Source of the DNA: Methyloligella halotolerans
GTDB taxonomy: Bacteria; Pseudomonadota; Alphaproteobacteria; Rhizobiales; Methyloligellaceae
Assembly (NCBI RefSeq): GCF_001708935.1
Contig: NZ_MASI01000008.1
Location: forward strand, 1-64,000
Length of the DNA: 64,000 bases
Reading direction: 5' to 3'
Part shown: positions 38,129 to 50,816 of the stretch, piece by piece
Layout: each line of letters opens with the position of its first letter
Position numbering within the stretch: the first letter of the stretch is position 1
Program-made: the position numbers and the translations under genes
The notes under the pieces: generated by a model
What the model saw: the letters and a program-made list of their open reading frames with translations, nothing else
Told to the model about the DNA's origin: nothing
Database searches by the model: none

Positions 38129-38217
38129 GCCGACAATCCGAATAAGCCGTCATCGGGCTGTGGTATTCTAGGGGGATAGCCGCCCGATTCGAGGCGGTTT
38201 GTGTAGGGAGTCTGCCT

Positions 38218-39057
38218 ATGCTCAAGCGGCTGAAGCCTGGCCGAAAGGAAACAATCGAGCTGAATATCAAGGGGTTGGGCGTTCCGATCCTGATGCGGCG
38301 CAGCCCCCGCGCGCGCCGGTTCAGCTTGCAGGTTTCCGAAGCCAAGCGCGGCGCTGTGCTCACCGTCCCTGCCTATTCCTCCTTCGCCGACGCCGACGAA
38401 TTTCTGTCCCGCCATCTGGACTGGTTGAAGGAGCGTCTGGCGGGCCTTTCGGAGCCGGTTCCCTTCACCGACGGTGCGGTCGTGCCCTTGCGCGGCTACG
38501 CGCATCAGATCCGTTTCGCCGGCCCCGTGCGCCGTCGCGGCGTGGCCTGGATCGATGCCGAGGACAGCATCGATCTGCCGGCCTGGCCCGAAGCCGCCGC
38601 CCAAAGTGCGGAGAATCTCCCGAAGCTTTGCGTTTCGGGCGAGCCAGAGCACGCTCCGCGCCGCCTCCTGGACTGGCTGAAGCGCCAGGCCCAGCATGAT
38701 CTCAAGGATGAGGTGGGCTATCAGGCCGAACGCATGGGTCTTGAGCCCAAGCGCATCTTCGTGCGCGATCAGACCACTCGTTGGGGCTCCTGCTCGACCT
38801 CCGGCGCACTCTCCTTCTCATGGCGCCTCATCCTGGCGCCGGGCTTCGTGCTGGAATATCTCGTGGTCCACGAGGTCGCCCATCTCGCCCATATGAACCA
38901 CGGGCCGCGCTTCTGGAAGCTGGTGGAGAAGACCATGCCGGATTACGAGCGGGCACAGAAATGGCTCCGCGAGCATGGCGCGAGCCTGCATCGCTACGGC
39001 GCGGACGACATGATCGCCGGCGGCGCAGGCCAATCCCCCAAAGGCAGCATCGAATAG
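38218..39057 (+). CDS. YgjP-like (SprT-type) metallopeptidase
   Basis: A 279-residue protein of the DUF45/YgjP type. The zinc site is HEVAHLAHMNHGPRFW near the C-terminus, and RDQTTRWGSCSTSGALSFSW precedes it as is usual. Substrates are not established. It follows phaZ by 89 bases and is convergent with the PBP gene across 6 bases. Confidence 0.88.
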   Translation: MLKRLKPGRKETIELNIKGLGVPILMRRSPRARRFSLQVSEAKRGAVLTVPAYSSFADADEFLSRHLDWLKERLAGLSEPVPFTDGAVVPLRGYAHQIRFAGPVRRRGVAWIDAEDSIDLPAWPEAAAQSAENLPKLCVSGEPEHAPRRLLDWLKRQAQHDLKDEVGYQAERMGLEPKRIFVRDQTTRWGSCSTSGALSFSWRLILAPGFVLEYLVVHEVAHLAHMNHGPRFWKLVEKTMPDYERAQKWLREHGASLHRYGADDMIAGGAGQSPKGSIE

Positions 39058-39063
39058 GCGGCT

Positions 39064-41100
39064 CTAACCGCCGAACATTCCGAGCATCCGCTTCAGCCAG
39101 GCCGAGCCTTGGTCCGCGGCGCGCTTGCCCATCTCGATCGGGCTCGTCGAGGCGGTGATTCCGGGCGAATAGGTGCCGGGCAGGCTGTAGGGATGTTTGT
39201 CCGCATGGGCCGCCAGCATCACATCGTGCCAGACCTCGGCCGGGATCGTCCCGCCGGTGACCTTCTTCATGGGCGTGTTGTCGTCGTTGCCGATCCAGAC
39301 CCCCGCCACGTAATGGGCCGTGTAGCCCACGAACCAGGCATCCTTCGAGCCCTGGGTGGTGCCGGTCTTGCCGCCGGCCACATGCTGGGGAATGCCCGCC
39401 CTGCGGCCCGTGCCGCTCACCACGACCGCATTCATCATATCGTTCATGGCGCCGAGCTGACGCCGTCCGATGGCCGGTGCTGCGGGTGAAGCCTGCCAGC
39501 GATAGAGCACCTGTCCGTCGGCGTCACGGATCTCCTCGATCACATGGGTCTGGGCCCGCATACCGCCATTGGCGAAGGGGGCATAGGCCGACGTGAGCTC
39601 GAGAAGGCTTACTTCCGAGGTGCCGAGCGCCAGGGACATTTCGTTGCCGAGCTTGGATTCGATGCCCATCCGCTGCGCGGTCTGAATGACCCGCGCCGGG
39701 CCGACTTGCCGGATCAGCTTCACCGCGACCGAGTTGAGGGACTTCTCGAGCCCGGTCCGCAGCGTGACCTCCCCATAATACTTGGAGTGGTAGTTCTTGG
39801 GGTTCCAGCCAGCCAGGGAGACCGGCGAGTCGATGGCGACGGAATCCGGCGTATAGCCCGCCTCCATGGCCGCGAGATAGACGAAGGGCTTGAATGAAGA
39901 GCCCGGCTGGCGTTTCGCCTTCACGGCACGGTTATAGGGGCTCGTCTGATAGGAGCGGCCGCCGACCAGCGCCTTGACCGCGCCATCGGTTCCGAGCACG
40001 ACAACGGCGCCTTCATGAGCTCCGCCTTCGCCGCCTTCGGCATCCAGCCGCTTCTGCAGGGTCTGCTGAGCCGATTTCTGGACCGCCGGCTCGATGCTCG
40101 TGGTGACGATCAGATCGCCGTGCTTTTCGCCCACGAACTCCGGCAGCAGCTCAGCAACCCAATCGACGATATAGGGATAGCCCGTCTGGTCGCCCTGGGC
40201 GCGCAGGCCGAGCGGCTGGCTCGCGGCGCGCTTGGCTTCGCCTTCCGTGATGAAGCCGGCCGCGACCATGTTGTCGAGAACGACCTCCAGACGAGAGTTC
40301 GCCAGCTTCCGGCTGCGCGTCGGGGAATACGTGGACGGAGCCTTTAGGAGCCCGGCGAGCATGGCCGATTCGGGCAGGTCGAGATCCGTCGCGGACTTGC
40401 CGAAATAGCGTCGCGAGGCCGCTTCCACGCCATAGGCGCCGCCACCGAAATAGACCCGGTTCAGATAGAGCTCCATGATCTGGTTCTTGTCGAACCGGCG
40501 CTCCAGCCAGATCGCGTAGACCATCTCCTCGATCTTGCGTTCGATGGTCCGGTCCGGCTTCAAGAATAGGTTCTTTGCGAGCTGCTGGGTAATGGTCGAG
40601 CCGCCCTCGACGAAGGCGCCCGCCATGATGTCCACCACGGCCGCGCGCATCAGACCGAGCGGGTCCACCCCGAAATGGCTGTAGAAGCGCCTGTCTTCCG
40701 TGGCGATCACGGCTTCGATCAGATGGGGCGGCAGATCCTCGACACGGACATGGCCGCGGCGAAGGCCACGCTCGGCCATTCTCGTCCCGTCGGAGGCGAG
40801 CACCTGAACATTCGGCGGCCGGTCGTCAAGGGTGAGCAGGACCGGGTCGGGCAACTTGGAGGTGAGGTGGATGGCGTAGAGGCCGAAGGCGATCGCGGCC
40901 ACCACGCCCGCGAGCATGGTGAAGCGGAAAACCCGGCCCAGCACCGGCGTTTTCTGCTGTTTGCGACGGCGCCCGCCGCTGCCCTTGCGCCGCGGCGAGG
41001 TACCCCGTTTTGGGCTCTTGCGCCGCCCCTCGAAGGAGGGTTCGATGCGTCCGTCGCTCGCAGCTCTACCTGCGGGCCGTCGCTTGCGCCCGTTGCTCAT
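39064..41100 (-). CDS. Class A penicillin-binding protein 1A-type
   Basis: Bifunctional peptidoglycan synthase of 678 residues. A basic, low-complexity cytoplasmic tail (to about residue 55) is followed by one membrane helix. The GT51 glycosyltransferase has EDRRFYSHFGVDPLG near residue 133, and the transpeptidase has the active serine in SSFKPF near 400 and KTGTTQGS near 578. The C-terminus is shorter than E. coli PBP1a. It is divergent from the DAO gene. Confidence 0.93.
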   Translation of the reverse strand: MSNGRKRRPAGRAASDGRIEPSFEGRRKSPKRGTSPRRKGSGGRRRKQQKTPVLGRVFRFTMLAGVVAAIAFGLYAIHLTSKLPDPVLLTLDDRPPNVQVLASDGTRMAERGLRRGHVRVEDLPPHLIEAVIATEDRRFYSHFGVDPLGLMRAAVVDIMAGAFVEGGSTITQQLAKNLFLKPDRTIERKIEEMVYAIWLERRFDKNQIMELYLNRVYFGGGAYGVEAASRRYFGKSATDLDLPESAMLAGLLKAPSTYSPTRSRKLANSRLEVVLDNMVAAGFITEGEAKRAASQPLGLRAQGDQTGYPYIVDWVAELLPEFVGEKHGDLIVTTSIEPAVQKSAQQTLQKRLDAEGGEGGAHEGAVVVLGTDGAVKALVGGRSYQTSPYNRAVKAKRQPGSSFKPFVYLAAMEAGYTPDSVAIDSPVSLAGWNPKNYHSKYYGEVTLRTGLEKSLNSVAVKLIRQVGPARVIQTAQRMGIESKLGNEMSLALGTSEVSLLELTSAYAPFANGGMRAQTHVIEEIRDADGQVLYRWQASPAAPAIGRRQLGAMNDMMNAVVVSGTGRRAGIPQHVAGGKTGTTQGSKDAWFVGYTAHYVAGVWIGNDDNTPMKKVTGGTIPAEVWHDVMLAAHADKHPYSLPGTYSPGITASTSPIEMGKRAADQGSAWLKRMLGMFGG

Positions 41101-41240
41101 AAATCACGCCCCGCCAATGGCTGCTTCAAACCGCCCGCAAATTCGCCTTAACCATAGGTTTGGCGCGTTGCTATCGGGTTAAGGTCGGGAGCCATTGGGA
41201 GCCGAATCGAAACCGCAATCCTCCAAACGAAGCTGAACTC

Positions 41241-42575
41241 ATGTCACCGCCCGTTTCCCGCATCGTCACCGAAGACCAGCTGCCCGAGCGCGCCGATATC
41301 GCCATCATTGGCGGCGGCATCATCGGCTGCTCCGCCGCCTACTACCTTGCGCGTCGGGGGCTCTCGGTCGTGCTGGTGGAGAAGGGGCATGTCGCCGGCG
41401 AGCAATCGAGCCGCAACTGGGGTTGGGTCCGCCAGCAGGGGCGGGCCGAGGCGGAGATGGCGCTTTCCCGGGAATCCTTGCGTCTGTGGGGCGAGCTTCA
41501 GGAAGAGAGCCCCAAGGATCTCGGCTTCCGCCCCGCAGGCGTCCTCTACGTCACCGAGACCGAAGACGACATGGAGCGGTGGCGCAAATGGCAGCAGACC
41601 GCCCGTAAATATCAGATCGAGAGCCGGATGCTTGACGCGGACTCCGCCCGTGAGCTGACACCGGGCTGCACGATTCCATGGATCGGCGGGCTCTATACGG
41701 AGAATGATGGCCGCGCCGAGCCGGCGCTTGCAGCACCGGCGATTGCCGAGTTGGCGCGGGAGAAAGGCGCTGTCATCCTGCAGCGCTGCGCCGCCCGCGG
41801 CCTTCAGCTGGAGCGGGGCCGGGTGGCCGGCCTTGTCACCGAGAAGGGCACCGTGAAGACGGAAAAGGTGATCTGTGCCGGCGGGGCATGGGCAGCCTTG
41901 TTCTGCCGCCGCCACGGACTGAAGGTCCCGATCCTCGGCGTGCGGGCCACGGCCATGCGCACCAAGGAAGCCCCGGAGGTTACCCAGGGCATGATCGGCA
42001 CCGCGCCGTTCTGCATCCGCCGCCGTACCGATGGCGGCTACACCCTGGCGAAGCGCAGCCCGTTGCGGTTCGACCTGACCCCCGAAGCCTTCCGCCATAT
42101 GGCAGCCTTCTGGCCCGCCTTCCTGAAGGAGGGCAGCAAGATGAAGATCCGCTTCGGCCGCGCCTTCTTCGAAGCCTGGGCCCGGCCCAAGGATTGGCCT
42201 CTCGACCGGCCGTCGCCCTTCGAGACGGAAAGCGTTCGGGTCACCGACCCCGACCCGGATCCCGAACCCCTCCGTCTGGCGATTCAAAATTTGCGCGACG
42301 CCTATCCGGAGCTCTCCGGCATCGAGATGGCTGAAAGCTGGGCCGGGTTGATCGATGCTTCGCCCGACGCGATTCCCGTCATCTCCGACGTGGATGCCAT
42401 CCCCGGCTTCTACCTCGCGGCCGGCTCCAGCGGTCACGGCTTTGGCACGGGCCCCGCCGCCGGTCACTTGATCGGCGATATCGCGCTCGGCGAGGAGCCC
42501 ATCGTGGACCCGTACCCCTTCCGCTTTTCGCGCATGGTGGACGGCACGACCTTGGTGCCCGAGACGGGTTTTTAA
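41241..42575 (+). CDS. DAO-family FAD-dependent amine/amino-acid oxidase
   Basis: FAD-binding oxidoreductase of 444 residues from the ATG at 41241. IAIIGGGIIGCSAAYYLARR near residue 16 is the FAD motif, and the C-terminal AGSSGHGFGTGPAAGHL closes the FAD site. The SSRNWGWVRQQGR segment and the arrangement resemble glycine/D-amino-acid/sarcosine oxidase-type enzymes of marine alphaproteobacteria. The exact substrate is unknown. It is convergent with gyrB with a repeat copy between them. Confidence 0.85.
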   Translation: MSPPVSRIVTEDQLPERADIAIIGGGIIGCSAAYYLARRGLSVVLVEKGHVAGEQSSRNWGWVRQQGRAEAEMALSRESLRLWGELQEESPKDLGFRPAGVLYVTETEDDMERWRKWQQTARKYQIESRMLDADSARELTPGCTIPWIGGLYTENDGRAEPALAAPAIAELAREKGAVILQRCAARGLQLERGRVAGLVTEKGTVKTEKVICAGGAWAALFCRRHGLKVPILGVRATAMRTKEAPEVTQGMIGTAPFCIRRRTDGGYTLAKRSPLRFDLTPEAFRHMAAFWPAFLKEGSKMKIRFGRAFFEAWARPKDWPLDRPSPFETESVRVTDPDPDPEPLRLAIQNLRDAYPELSGIEMAESWAGLIDASPDAIPVISDVDAIPGFYLAAGSSGHGFGTGPAAGHLIGDIALGEEPIVDPYPFRFSRMVDGTTLVPETGF

Positions 42576-42601
42576 GGCAGGGCGCTCGTCGAAAACTGGG
42601 C

Positions 42602-42630
42602 CGTCATCCCTGCGAATGCAGGGATCCAGT
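42602..42630. repeat. Dispersed palindromic repeat, copy 3 (short; convergent gap)
   Basis: CGTCATCCCTGCGAATGCAG leads a hairpin (ATCCCTGC, GAAT loop, GCAGGGAT) followed by CCAGT. It lies between the convergent oxidase and gyrB genes. Only the first half of the longer element (as at 3856 or 29196) is present. Confidence 0.55.
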
Positions 42631-42681
42631 AGCCAACGTCTCCACGAAAAATCGCAGCGGGGGCTCGATAGACGGATAGCC

Positions 42682-45177
<2,496 letters not shown>

Positions 45178-46389
45178 TCAGTCCGATATTGTACCGCAGT
45201 TCACGCCAAAAATCTGCGCTTTCGGTGTCATCGAAGCGAAAACGGAGGCTTCCGTTCCGGTCATCCAAGCCTGGGCTCCAAGCCTGAAAATCTCCGAAAA
45301 AAGCGCTTCCCGGCGGGTTGCGTCGAGATGGGCCGCTACCTCGTCCAGAAGGATCAACGGCGCGGCGCCGTCGAGTTCGGTGATGAGGGCCGCCTGAGAC
45401 AGGATCAGGCCCAGCAGCAGGGCCTTCTGCTCTCCGGATGAGCAAATCTCCGCCGGCCGCTCCGAAGGCCCGTGAGAGACCACTAAATCGCTCCTATGGG
45501 GCCCTTCAAGGGTCCGCTGTGCCGCGCGATCCCGCTCTCGGGTGACGGCCAGGCGCTCCCTGTAGGCGTCCTCCACCTCGACGGCCGAGCCGTCCATCAG
45601 ATCGGCCTCCAAGGTGCCGGCGAGGGCCAGCGATGCCCAGGGGAAGAGCCCCTGCATCAGACTTTCCTTCGACGCCTCGATCAGAGCCGCGAGCCGCGAG
45701 ACCGCATCCAGACGGGCGGCGGCGATCGCCGTGCCCGTCTCCGCCATCTGCTCCTCGAGCCCTGCAAACAGGGATGGCGAGCCTTCATGCAGCTGGAATA
45801 GGCGGTTCCGCTGCCGCATGGCCCGTTCGAACCGGGCCCGGGGCGTGCGCATCTTCGGGTCCACGGCCAGCATCAGGCGGTCGAGAAAGCGTCGGCGCTC
45901 GGAAGCTGGGCCGGTGAAGAGTCCGTCCATGGCCGGGATCAGCCAGACCACCTTCACGTGATTGGCGAGCGCGTTGGAGGATGACTCCTTACCGGCGATC
46001 CGTACGTTGCGCGAGGCGCGGTCCTCGTCACCCGCAAGGCCGAAGCCCGTGCCCAGTGGCACCGTCTCGCCGCCGCTTGCCACCTTTCCGGCGATGGCCC
46101 AGCCGCCGCGCCCTCCATGGCGGGCAAGCTCCTTATAGGGACGGCTGCGCAGGCCCTGGCCGGCGCCCAAAAGCGAAACCGCTTCCAGCAGGCTCGTCTT
46201 GCCGGCGCCGTTATCGCCCACCAGCACGACGGGCCGCCCATCCAGATTGAGGCGGGCGGATGCGAAATTCCTGAAATCCGTCAGGGTCAGCTGCTCGACG
46301 AACAGCCGTTGCGCGCGATTATGGTCGGAGCCGCCGTTCGGAGACCCGCTTGTGGGGGGATGCTCGTTCGCTATCGGTCTCGCGGTCAT
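45178..46389 (-). CDS. recF: DNA replication and repair protein RecF
   Basis: SMC-like ATPase that loads RecA on gapped DNA with RecO/RecR. The 403 residues include Walker A GDNGAGKTSLLEAV, the signature CSSGEQKALLLGLILSQA and Walker B LILLDEVAAHLD. The start overlaps the dnaN stop by four bases (ATGA). The N-terminal 25 residues are an extra polar extension compared with E. coli RecF. Confidence 0.95.
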   Translation of the reverse strand: MTARPIANEHPPTSGSPNGGSDHNRAQRLFVEQLTLTDFRNFASARLNLDGRPVVLVGDNGAGKTSLLEAVSLLGAGQGLRSRPYKELARHGGRGGWAIAGKVASGGETVPLGTGFGLAGDEDRASRNVRIAGKESSSNALANHVKVVWLIPAMDGLFTGPASERRRFLDRLMLAVDPKMRTPRARFERAMRQRNRLFQLHEGSPSLFAGLEEQMAETGTAIAAARLDAVSRLAALIEASKESLMQGLFPWASLALAGTLEADLMDGSAVEVEDAYRERLAVTRERDRAAQRTLEGPHRSDLVVSHGPSERPAEICSSGEQKALLLGLILSQAALITELDGAAPLILLDEVAAHLDATRREALFSEIFRLGAQAWMTGTEASVFASMTPKAQIFGVNCGTISD

Positions 46390-47504
46390 ACCCGCATCGG
46401 CATCAGCACATAGAGCAGAGAGGGGTCGTCGCCGTCCCTCACCACCGTCGGCGAACCCGGATCGGCGAAGATATATTCCGCCGTGCCGCTCTCCAGCTGC
46501 TCTGCGATATCGAGCAGATAGCGCGCGTTGAAGCCGATCTCCAGGCTGTCGGAGTCGTAATCGATGGGCAGCTCTTCCGTCGCGCTGCCGCTATCGGGAT
46601 TGTTCACCGAAAGCACCAGCTTGTTGGGCGCGATGGCGAGCTTCACCGCCCGGCCCTTGTCGCTGGAGAGCGTCGAGACGCGGTCAACCGCCTTGGCGAA
46701 CGCGATATTGTCGACCTCCATCTCCTTGTCGTTGCCTTGCGGGATCACCCGCTCGTAATCGGGGAACGTCCCGTCGATCAGCTTGGAGGTCAGGACAGAG
46801 GTCTTGGTGGTCGCCCGGATCTTGGAGGAGGACAGCTCGATCTTGACCTCACCGTCGGCATCCTCGGTCAGCCGGTGCAGATCCGCCACCGCCTTGCGTG
46901 GCACGATCACCCCGGGCATCCCGCTGGCGCCGGAAGGCAAGGGCAGCTCCATCTGCGCCAGCCGATGGCCGTCAGTCGCTACGGCCCGCAGGGTGCCGGC
47001 GCCCTCGTTCTCCACCGCATGAAGATAGATGCCGTTCAGATAGTAGCGCGTCTCTTCCGTGGAGATCGCAAAGCGCGTCTTCTCGATCAGCTTCCGCAGA
47101 TCCTTCGCCGGAACCGAGAAGGAATGCGAAAGGTCCTCCACGCTCAGCGCCGGGAAATCCTCCGCCGACAGGGTCTGCAGCGAAAACCGCGCAGGTCCGC
47201 AGGAGATATTCAAGCGGGCCGCCTCGCCGTCGAGGGACAGCACGATATCCGTCCCGTCGGGAAGCTTCCGCACCACGTCGTGGAACATATGGGCCGGCAC
47301 CGTGGTGGTGCCTTCCGTCTTGGTCTGGCACGGCACGGTCTCGACGATCTCCATGTCGAGATCCGTCGCCGTCAGCCCCATCTCCCCGGCCTTCGTCTCG
47401 ATCCGGACGTTGGAGAGGATCGGGATCGTGTTCCGCCTTTCGACCACGCTCGCCACATGGGCCAGGGCCTTCACCAGCCCCGCTTTTTCAATGGTCAGCT
47501 CCAT
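46386..47504 (-). CDS. dnaN: DNA polymerase III beta clamp
   Basis: Sliding clamp of 372 residues with three repeated clamp domains. LTIEKAGLVKALAHVASVVE opens the protein, and AVATDGHRLAQ and the C-terminal LLYVLMPMRV are standard. It follows dnaA after a 241-base gap that should carry its own promoter, and is coupled to recF by a 4-base overlap. Confidence 0.97.
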   Translation of the reverse strand: MELTIEKAGLVKALAHVASVVERRNTIPILSNVRIETKAGEMGLTATDLDMEIVETVPCQTKTEGTTTVPAHMFHDVVRKLPDGTDIVLSLDGEAARLNISCGPARFSLQTLSAEDFPALSVEDLSHSFSVPAKDLRKLIEKTRFAISTEETRYYLNGIYLHAVENEGAGTLRAVATDGHRLAQMELPLPSGASGMPGVIVPRKAVADLHRLTEDADGEVKIELSSSKIRATTKTSVLTSKLIDGTFPDYERVIPQGNDKEMEVDNIAFAKAVDRVSTLSSDKGRAVKLAIAPNKLVLSVNNPDSGSATEELPIDYDSDSLEIGFNARYLLDIAEQLESGTAEYIFADPGSPTVVRDGDDPSLLYVLMPMRV

Positions 47505-47745
47505 GATCCCGCTCGACTCCTGAATGCTTGTCGAAATGCCTGCCGCGTTCTCGCCCGGTCTCCCGCCGGCGGCGTCGAAGCCGCTATCGGTTAGCCGTTA
47601 GGCTTCCGTCCCTACGGGCGAGGCGTGCGTGAAAAAATTCGTAGAACGCGCGTCCAGAACTTGCCGCGAGAGGCGCCGATTTGCAAGCGAAAGGGCGGGA
47701 TTCCGGCTCCTCGCCGAAACCCCGCCATGGCCTCCGTGAAGCGCG

Positions 47746-49179
47746 TTAATCCCGCAGGAGACGCTGCAAAAGCTCGATTTCCTCGCGCATTTGGGTGTCG
47801 TCCGACATCAGCTGCTCAATCTTGCGGATCGCGTGCAGCACCGTGGTGTGGTCCCGATTGCCGAACCGGCGCCCGATCTCCGGTAGCGAGCGCGACGTGA
47901 GCTGCTTGCAGAGATACATGCCGATCTGGCGCGGACGGACGATGGAGCGGTTGCGGCGCCCGGAAAGCAGGTCCCCCCGGTTCACCCCGTAATGCTTGGA
48001 AACCGTCCGCTGGATGTCGTCGATCCGCACCCGCTTGGGCTCCGTGCCGCGCATCAGCTCCCGTACGATCTGCTCGGCGATCTCGAGGGTCACCGGCTGA
48101 TCCGTCAGCTGATAGGCCGCCCGCAGGCGATGTACTGCGCCTTCGAGTTCCCGGCCGCTTTCGGTGAGCCGGTCGGCAAGATAGCTCAGCACCGTATCGG
48201 AAATCTCGAGCCCAGGGGTGTCCTTGCAGGCATCGCTCGCCCGCTTGCTCAGGATCTTGTGCCGCAGGTCCCGGTCCATGGGCGCGATCTCCGCCACAAG
48301 GCCGCCACCGAGCCGCGACCGCATCCGCATATCGAGACGGTCGAGATGGTTCGGCGCCCGATCGGCTGCGACCACCACCTGGCGTCCGCCATCGATCAGC
48401 GAATTCAGCGTATGGCAGAACTCCTGCTGGATGGTGGGCCCCTGGAGGAACTCCATGTCGTCGATGATCAGGAGATCGATCCGGCGCAGGCTTTCCTTGA
48501 AGGCCAGCGCATCCTTGGCCCGCAGCGCCTGGACGAAGCCAGACATGAACCGCTCCGCCGTAAGGTAGAGCACCTCGCCCTCGGGCTTCGCCTTGGTGAA
48601 CTGCCAGGCGATCGCGTGCAGCAGATGGGTCTTACCCAGCCCGACATTGCCATGCAGGAAGAGCGGATTGAACTGGGACCCGGCGCCGTTTCCGGACACC
48701 TGGTTCGCCGCCGCATTGGCAAGCTGGTTCGATGCTCCGACCACGAACGTATCGAAGGTGAGCTTCGGGTCCAGCGGCGAGCCGTCGAACCCGCCATAGC
48801 CCGTGCGCAAGGGCAGCGTGACCTCCGCCGCCTCGGCCACCGCGACCCGCGGTGCCGGCGCCGCCTCTGCGGCTTTCCGGGCCGCCGCCGCGTGTTTGAA
48901 ATGCGGCTGCCGCACCTGGAAATCCAGCCGCTCCAGATCGCTCCACTCCTGGCGGCTGAGCTGGATCACGAAATCGTAGTAGTGGGACCGGAGCCAGCTT
49001 TTCAAAAAGCGCGTGGCCACCGTCAAATGGGCTGTACCTTCCTCGACCCTGTCAAGCTCGACGCCTCGAAACCAGCTCGAATAGACGTCCTCACCCAACT
49101 CAGCTTGCAGACGTGACTTGACCCTCTCCCACGCGGCGCGAGCCGCGTTGTCGTTTTTCTCTGTCACTTTTTGTGCCAC
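47746..49179 (-). CDS. dnaA: Chromosomal replication initiator DnaA
   Basis: Origin-binding AAA+ initiator of 477 residues. Domain I covers about residues 10-90; domain III has Walker [16 protein letters not shown] and Walker [14 protein letters not shown]; domain IV ends with the DNA-binding [18 protein letters not shown]. The start is a GTG at 49179. It lies downstream of a rhodanese gene and a long gene-free segment that may hold the origin. Confidence 0.97.
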   Translation of the reverse strand: MAQKVTEKNDNAARAAWERVKSRLQAELGEDVYSSWFRGVELDRVEEGTAHLTVATRFLKSWLRSHYYDFVIQLSRQEWSDLERLDFQVRQPHFKHAAAARKAAEAAPAPRVAVAEAAEVTLPLRTGYGGFDGSPLDPKLTFDTFVVGASNQLANAAANQVSGNGAGSQFNPLFLHGNVGLGKTHLLHAIAWQFTKAKPEGEVLYLTAERFMSGFVQALRAKDALAFKESLRRIDLLIIDDMEFLQGPTIQQEFCHTLNSLIDGGRQVVVAADRAPNHLDRLDMRMRSRLGGGLVAEIAPMDRDLRHKILSKRASDACKDTPGLEISDTVLSYLADRLTESGRELEGAVHRLRAAYQLTDQPVTLEIAEQIVRELMRGTEPKRVRIDDIQRTVSKHYGVNRGDLLSGRRNRSIVRPRQIGMYLCKQLTSRSLPEIGRRFGNRDHTTVLHAIRKIEQLMSDDTQMREEIELLQRLLRD

Positions 49180-49277
49180 CCGTTCGTCTACCCCGCGCAG
49201 GCACGCACCGCTTACTCCAGACAGAGCAGCACCCCCCTGACACGGACAGCCTCTTGTCCATACGGCTGGTCGTTTGC

Positions 49278-49712
49278 CTAGCTTTGAAGCCAGGGGAGAC
49301 CTGCCGCCTTCCAGCCACCGATGGCGCCCCGATGCCTATCGTCGTCCAGCGGCCCCTCAAAACCGCCGGCGACATTGTGACAAGCACGAAACCCCATCGT
49401 CGCCATTGCCTCGGCAGCTGCCAGGCTCCGGCTGCCCGAACGGCAGATGAAGAAAAGGTCGTCGTCTGGCGAAACGCCGAGAGCTTTCAGCTCTCCGGCC
49501 AGACGTTCGGCGAAACGCGGATCGACCGTTTGGTCGGGAAACGTCTGCCATTCGACGAGAACAGGACGCTTACCGAGGCCTCCGAGATCCGGAATCCCGA
49601 CATACGTCCACTCAGCTCTCGTCCGCACATCGACGAGCTGCGCGCCGCCACTGGACGAGAGCGCCTTCCAGGCCGTCTCCACGTCCACGTTATCGACTTC
49701 GCTATCGCCCAT
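49278..49712 (-). CDS. Single-domain rhodanese-like protein
   Basis: A 144-residue cytoplasmic rhodanese from the ATG at 49712; an in-frame extension to 49796 is unsupported. The catalytic loop is FICRSGSRS with the active cysteine, so sulfur-transfer activity is likely. It sits between the candidate origin and dnaA (98-base gap). The physiological sulfur acceptor is unknown. Confidence 0.85.
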   Translation of the reverse strand: MGDSEVDNVDVETAWKALSSSGGAQLVDVRTRAEWTYVGIPDLGGLGKRPVLVEWQTFPDQTVDPRFAERLAGELKALGVSPDDDLFFICRSGSRSLAAAEAMATMGFRACHNVAGGFEGPLDDDRHRGAIGGWKAAGLPWLQS

Positions 49713-49796
49713 TTCTGCGCTCAAGCAGCAGATCCCCTCTTTGAAAAACCTAGGTATCGAGCGGTCAACCCAAGTACAAATCAGCTCGAAAGCCAC

Positions 49797-50470
49797 TATA
49801 CCTAGTAGTTCTTCTGCTACAAACGCCGCACTCTACGTCGCCTACGACTAAAAACTTCAAACTTTCCCCGCACCATCATCGCATTAGACAAAACTTTCCC
49901 GTCCCGACACTAGCCAGGCTTGAAAACTGTATTGTGATGGAGGGGGCTACCCCGTTCGGATGAGTGAACTATACACGGGCGGTTTCGGCCGATCAAGCAA
50001 CCGCCCCGCGGCCTGCCGTCCCTCGGCACCCTTCCCGGCCGCCCTCAATCCTCGCCGCCAACTCACTGTGCTGCAAGCTTGATTCGATCCGGCCGGACCC
50101 TGCCGGTAGCGGGATTCAACCTCCTCGGCGCCCTGAATCGCGGCTAAAAAATTTTGCTAAAAAAGGGTTACCGCACGGCGCTCCAGCTTCGGTTTTCGGA
50201 CCGGCTCGCGCCGTCAAACAATTGAAATATTCACGAAATCGACATGAAAGGGCGCCTCGAAAATCCCCGAACTCACCCAAAAATTTCGTGTCACCTCCGC
50301 AACAGAGTGACTTTTTTGGCCTCGGCGTAAAATTTTTATGTTGCAAGAAAGGGCCCCGCCGAGTCCGGCGCCGGCATGCCCTGAAGGCGAGCAATCCCGC
50401 CCTGTAATTGCCCGTTCGGCGCGCACAGAGCTGGCCGCCAAGGGCCTGCCGGAAGGGACCGACGGGCCAC
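49797..50470. other. Candidate replication origin (oriC) region
   Basis: About 675 bases with no convincing gene lie between the rhodanese gene upstream of dnaA and the rpsT terminator. It contains several AT-rich tracts in an otherwise GC-rich window (near 50144-50172, 50218-50249, 50277-50292 and 50310-50343) and four GANTC methylation sites, three within 59 bases (50081, 50113, 50135) and one at 50361. Perfect DnaA boxes (TTATCCACA) are absent; only 7-of-9 matches to TTATNCACA occur near 49969 and 50228. The position in the rpsT-dnaA gap makes it the best origin candidate in the window. Confidence 0.45.
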
Positions 50471-50474
50471 GCGC

Positions 50475-50507
50475 AAAAAGCGCGCAAGGAGCATTCCTTA
50501 CGCGCTT
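50475..50507 (-). terminator. Rho-independent terminator of rpsT
   Basis: On the minus strand AAGCGCGTAAGGA pairs with TCCTTGCGCGCTT over 13 positions with one mismatch and a 4-base loop (ATGC), followed by TTTTT. It lies 40 bases after the rpsT stop. Confidence 0.85.
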
Positions 50508-50546
50508 ATTGGATCGCTAGCGATCTTGAGGATTAGACGAAGCGGT

Positions 50547-50816
50547 CTACGCCGATTCCATCGCGCCGACGCGCTTGGACAGGCGGGAGATCTTCCGCGA
50601 GGCGGTCCGCTCGTGCAGCACGCTCAGCTGGCCGTTCCGGGCGATGATCGGCTGGGCTGCCCGGAGGGCTGCCTGAGCCTCGTCCTTCTTGCCCGAGGCG
50701 ATCGCCTCTTCGACCTTGCGGATGAAGCTCCGCATGCGGCTCTTGCGGGCGGTGTTCACGGCGGTCCGCTTGTGCAGCTGCCGGACGGCCTTCTTTGCCG
50801 ATTTCGTATTCGCCAT
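50547..50816 (-). CDS. rpsT: 30S ribosomal protein S20
   Basis: Small basic ribosomal protein of 89 residues with the usual [20 protein letters not shown] opening. It has a good promoter at 50900-50928, a 5' leader of about 77 bases and a strong terminator at 50475-50507, so it is a single-gene unit. An rpsT-dnaA neighbourhood is common in alphaproteobacteria. Confidence 0.97.
   Translation of the reverse strand: MANTKSAKKAVRQLHKRTAVNTARKSRMRSFIRKVEEAIASGKKDEAQAALRAAQPIIARNGQLSVLHERTASRKISRLSKRVGAMESA

Noticed and set aside
49797..50470. Perfect DnaA boxes or CtrA sites in the origin candidate
   Set aside because: No TTATCCACA and no TTAA-N7-TTAA were found by eye; only partial DnaA matches.
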